This document shows positions 61,657-64,000 of a stretch of DNA of 64,000 nt, in pieces; the first letter of the stretch is position 1, and each line of letters opens with the position of its first letter. The translations under genes and the position numbers were made by a program. Source of the DNA: Acidobacteriota bacterium (GTDB lineage: Bacteria > Acidobacteriota > Blastocatellia > Pyrinomonadales > Pyrinomonadaceae). The stretch is taken from the NCBI GenBank assembly GCA_019639155.1, contig JAHBSJ010000006.1, forward strand, positions 186,001 through 250,000. The letters run 5' to 3'. Below the pieces are notes generated by a model that was not told the origin of the DNA, did no database searches, and saw nothing but the letters and a program-made list of their open reading frames with translations.

Positions 61657-61808
61657 TTGATCTTCTTTTGATTAGTTCGGCGCTCCGATCTCGTTCCAAA
61701 TAACACTGCCACGATAACCAACAAGGCAATTATCAGCAAGCTGGCAACCACAAAAATTATAAACTGGTGTTGCGTAAAAAGATGAAAAAGGTCCGCTTCC
61801 TGTTCCAT
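61653..61808 (-). CDS. 51-residue single-helix membrane protein
   Basis: It reads MEQEADLFHLFTQHQFIIF, then one long hydrophobic helix (VVASLLIIALLVIVAVLF) and a basic tail (GTRSERRTNQKKIK). It starts 7 bp after the CDF gene, and its stop overlaps the DUF3703 ATG (AAATGA), so a translated gene is very likely. No family is recognised. It may be a small partner of the CDF exporter. Confidence 0.65.
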   Translation of the reverse strand: MEQEADLFHLFTQHQFIIFVVASLLIIALLVIVAVLFGTRSERRTNQKKIK

Positions 61809-61815
61809 ACCATTT

Positions 61816-62712
61816 TTATAGATGTGCTTCGTGACACGCGAAATCGGCGCGTTCCGTCTGCGCCGTTACGTGGGCGATCTTAAACTCGCCTGTGCATGAA
61901 TCGTGAACACGTTGTAATACGTCGTCGTGTTCCGCTCCGTCTGCAAGAACTGCGTGGACGCTCAGAGCATTTACGCCTGACGTTAGCGACCAAACGTGCA
62001 GGTCGTGAATTTCGGCAACGCCATCGATCTTGGACAACGTTTCACGCAAGGCCGCAATGTTAACGTCTGAAGGTGTGCCTTCGAGCAATACGGCTACCGC
62101 ATCCTTTAGCAACGCCCACGTCCTCGGCAAAATAAACAGTCCAATGCCCGCCGAAATTAGCGGATCGGCGTAATACCAGCCGGTCGTGAGCATAATGATT
62201 CCGGCAATTATGACGCCGACCGACGTAAGCATATCGGACAAAACTTCGAAGTACGCTCCCTTCATGTTCAGGCTTTCTTTCGAGCCAGACCGCAATATGA
62301 AGACGCCAATTACGTTGATCACCAAACCAATAGAAGCAACTGCAAGCATTCCGGCGCTCTGAACTTCCGGCGGATTTCGGAATCGTTCGTAGGCTTCGTA
62401 GAGAATGTAGAGCGAAATAAATATGAGGACCACCGCATTAGTAAGCGCCGCAAGGATCTCGACACGATAGTAGCCGTAAGTGCGCTCGGGCGAAGCGGGT
62501 TTCTCAGCGAACCGAATCGCCAACAAAGCGAGTCCTACCCCAGCAACGTCAGTTAACATGTGTCCCGCGTCCGCAAGTAAAGCCAGGCTGCCCGTCCAGA
62601 ACCCGCCAACGACCTCGACGATCAAGTAAAAGAACGTCATGAAAAAGACGATCGTTAATGGCCGTTTGTTCTTGCCCGCCGCTGATAGTTCGTGTGTGTG
62701 TCCGTGTCCCAT
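61816..62712 (-). CDS. czcD: cation diffusion facilitator exporter (CzcD-like)
   Basis: The 298-residue protein has a His-rich start (MGHGHTHEL) and six membrane helices. Helix 2 carries SLALLADAGHMLTDVAGV with the H and D of the zinc site. Helix 5 reads YFEVLSDMLTSVGVIIAG, where the usual His is Glu, so the tetrahedral site is H-D/E-D and the metal preference may differ from zinc. The cytoplasmic domain is present (IDGVAEIHDLHVWSLTSGVN, LSVHAVL). It trades protons for Zn, Co, Cd or similar. It is first in a unit with the 51-residue protein and DUF3703. Confidence 0.9.
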   Translation of the reverse strand: MGHGHTHELSAAGKNKRPLTIVFFMTFFYLIVEVVGGFWTGSLALLADAGHMLTDVAGVGLALLAIRFAEKPASPERTYGYYRVEILAALTNAVVLIFISLYILYEAYERFRNPPEVQSAGMLAVASIGLVINVIGVFILRSGSKESLNMKGAYFEVLSDMLTSVGVIIAGIIMLTTGWYYADPLISAGIGLFILPRTWALLKDAVAVLLEGTPSDVNIAALRETLSKIDGVAEIHDLHVWSLTSGVNALSVHAVLADGAEHDDVLQRVHDSCTGEFKIAHVTAQTERADFACHEAHL

Positions 62713-62733
62713 TCTCTTGCCCTCGCTAGTTTT

Positions 62734-63192
62734 CTACGCAGCCGGACGACGCGATGCCGACAGGTGCCAGTGAATGATCAGCCATTTGCCGCTGCGTTTT
62801 TCGAGAACGGCAGTGATCAGACCTTTGCTTTCGACTTTGGCGCCGTTGGCTTCGCCGGTGATCACATAACGCGAACGTACCAATCCCATTTTGCCGTTGA
62901 CTTTGGTCATGATCTCGGAAAGCTCGTACTTGAGATTCTTATACGCCTTCATTTCGGGCGCGAGATGCTTGTCGCGATAATTTGTCCAGCCTTGATCTTT
63001 ACCGCCGCCCTCAAAGACGGTGATGTTCTCGTCATTAGCCCAGACTGCCTCGATCATTTTCATATCGCCCTTTTCCATGCCGCCGGTAAACTGTTGCACC
63101 GCCGTCTGTATTGCCAATTCGTCTTTAGTCTGAGCAAACGTCGGCACGGTAATAGTTACAAACACAACTCCAATTAAAAGAATCTTCCTCAT
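62734..63192 (-). CDS. SnoaL/DUF4440-like (NTF2-fold) secreted protein, paralogue
   Basis: The 152-residue protein has AAAGGAG before the ATG and a signal peptide ending at PTFAQT. It shares with the protein encoded at 49629-50147 the blocks VWANDENITVFEGGGKDQGW, TNYRDKHLAPEMKAYKNLKY, SKGLITAVLEKRSGKWLIIH and WHLSASRRP. Each copy sits in a metal-efflux unit, one beside cusA and one beside czcD, so they probably serve the same task for different pumps. The task itself is unknown. Confidence 0.85.
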   Translation of the reverse strand: MRKILLIGVVFVTITVPTFAQTKDELAIQTAVQQFTGGMEKGDMKMIEAVWANDENITVFEGGGKDQGWTNYRDKHLAPEMKAYKNLKYELSEIMTKVNGKMGLVRSRYVITGEANGAKVESKGLITAVLEKRSGKWLIIHWHLSASRRPAA

Positions 63193-63215
63193 AGTGTTTT
63201 CTCCTTTGTCCCAAA

Positions 63216-63413
63216 TTAAAACCGATATCTGCGTCTATTTCGATTTCTTTCCGCCTTTATTCTTCCTCGTCGCTTATACCGACTTTCACCTTTTCCCGGA
63301 TAAGTTTTGAATCCGTTTCGTTCGAGATAGAGCAGAAGCGCGACTAGACCAAATAACAGACCGGTCCCAATTAAGGCTCCGATCAGCGTCTGGAATGTCC
63401 GCCCAAAAACCAT
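63216..63413 (-). CDS. small membrane protein with basic tail, function unknown
   Basis: ATG 63413 is used (a TTG three codons earlier is possible). The protein has 65 residues with one membrane helix (TLIGALIGTGLLFGLVALLL), then a strongly basic tail (RYKRRGRIKAERNRNRRRYR). Its start is 11 bp after the PII-like gene and it ends 23 bp before the NTF2-like gene, so it belongs to that unit. No family recognised; a truncated CusA-like N-terminus was considered but nothing supports it. Confidence 0.5.
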   Translation of the reverse strand: MVFGRTFQTLIGALIGTGLLFGLVALLLYLERNGFKTYPGKGESRYKRRGRIKAERNRNRRRYRF

Positions 63414-63424
63414 AAGATCCAACC

Positions 63425-63724
63425 CTAGATCAATACGACTGAATCAAGAGGCAACACAGAGATTAGTCCGTCGCCTTTTTTGCCGGTATGGGCGGCGTTT
63501 TTGATAGCTGCGACGATCTCATTTAAAGCGTCGTCGCTCGCGATAATCTCAATACGTTTGTTTGGCTTGAACGGATCGAGTGCGTCGGCCGCGGCTGACA
63601 ATAGCCGCTGGCCAAATCCTTCGCTGTCAACGACGGTCATGCCGGGAAAGCCTTCGATCGTTTCGAGCACGGTCACTATCTCATCTAGTTTGAATGGCCG
63701 TACGACGGCTACGATCAGTTTCAT
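63425..63724 (-). CDS. PII-like signalling protein (PII-NG group candidate)
   Basis: The 99-residue protein (classic PII has 112) begins MKLIVAVVRPFKLDEIVTVL, followed by EGFPGMTVVDSEGFGQ. The T-loop region is short and lacks the Tyr51 context of GlnB. The B-loop TGKKGDGLISV matches PII (TGKIGDGKIFV). A PII subgroup called PII-NG is known to sit beside heavy-metal efflux genes, which fits this location. It probably binds a nucleotide and adjusts the efflux pump, but direct evidence is lacking. It follows the SRPBCC gene by 3 bp. Confidence 0.8.
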   Translation of the reverse strand: MKLIVAVVRPFKLDEIVTVLETIEGFPGMTVVDSEGFGQRLLSAAADALDPFKPNKRIEIIASDDALNEIVAAIKNAAHTGKKGDGLISVLPLDSVVLI

Positions 63725-63727
63725 GAT

Positions 63728-64000
63728 TTAATCCTCCAAAGAATTTCCCTCGCTCGCAAAAATAAAATGCCACCGTCTTTGACGATAGCGATAGAACACC
63801 TGGGCAAAGCACCAAACAATAGGAGTTAAGGCACCTGCTTCAATCTCAATTTTGTCAGTATAAAGACAAGATCGTTCATCCTCAGCTTCAATTTTGATCA
63901 AATGATTCCAAACCGAAACAATTCCGCCTTTTTCATTTGTATAAAGTTCGGCTTGTTTGTCATCAACTCGCACAAAATGAATTTGGTGTTTCCAAGCAGG
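63728..64000 (-). CDS. SRPBCC-family protein, C-terminal part (cut by window edge)
   Basis: About 90 codons are visible; the reading frame runs off the right end. Visible segments are WKHQIHFVRVDDKQAELYTN, GGIVSVWNHLIKIEAEDERS, YTDKIEIEAGALTPIVWCFA and FYRYRQRRWHFIF. This matches the C-terminal strands and last helix of START/SRPBCC proteins, where the helix ends with YRHRqRRW. These bind lipids or other hydrophobic ligands. It shares its transcript direction with PII and the CDF operon. Confidence 0.65.
   Translation of the reverse strand, partial: PAWKHQIHFVRVDDKQAELYTNEKGGIVSVWNHLIKIEAEDERSCLYTDKIEIEAGALTPIVWCFAQVFYRYRQRRWHFIFASEGNSLED

Overview
The window reads as a chromosomal segment of a Gram-negative (diderm) bacterium. 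It carries TonB, TolC/RND and OmpA-type genes, lipoproteins, a sigma-54 promoter and many secreted proteins. The mix (VIT/vWA protein, YCF48 repeat protein, paired M16 peptidases, S41 protease, DUF4398/OmpA protein, speA-speY-speB) reminds me of Acidobacteriota, class Blastocatellia. That placement is inference from gene content, not from a marker-gene tree.

Core part, 1 to about 35.9 kb. It opens with the 3' end of a DAHP synthase gene and its terminator. A divergent pair follows: an XRE-type repressor and a Rad52/22-family annealing protein, with repeated operator-like sites between them. Next come two glyoxalase-like genes, an active/inactive M16 peptidase pair, an S41 processing protease, a YCF48-type protein, a VIT-vWA protein, several secreted or coiled-coil unknowns, an odd ABC ATPase and an OmpA-like protein. 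The tightly packed run msbA-like, yicC, gmk, rpoZ ends in a clear terminator. Then come an O-antigen ligase-like gene, a TPR protein, a DegT aminotransferase, nth, an M28 peptidase, a TPR protein, a prepilin with a near-perfect sigma-54 promoter, the polyamine genes speA-speY-speB, a DegP/HtrA lipoprotein protease and a small membrane protein.

Metal island, about 35.9 kb to the right edge. At 35900-35948 lies only the 3' half of a tRNA-Pro, as left by integration of a mobile element into a tRNA gene. Almost everything to its right concerns copper or other metals. It includes a half-size CDF-like transporter, a TonB receptor with a Fur-like box, a Cys/Met-rich secreted protein, two SAM methyltransferases, an NtrC-type two-component system, a tiny Cys-rich membrane protein, two DUF4198 proteins, a CopA-type P-ATPase with two YHS domains, a YHS protein, a MerR/CueR regulator with a classical long-spacer operator, a complete RND efflux set with cupredoxins and DUF305, a CDF exporter with DUF3703, and a PII-like protein. 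A 42-bp direct-repeat array sits between the two cupredoxin genes. A methyltransferase remnant and a Tn5-end-like sequence lie between the RND operon and the CDF operon.

Working model (inference): copper entering the cell is sensed by the MerR protein, which switches on the YHS/P-ATPase operon. Periplasmic metal is sensed by the histidine kinase and its sigma-54 activator, which may act on the RND operon through a sigma-54-like promoter at 60981-60996. Cupredoxins, DUF305, DUF4198 and Cys-rich proteins would buffer or hand over metal in the periplasm.
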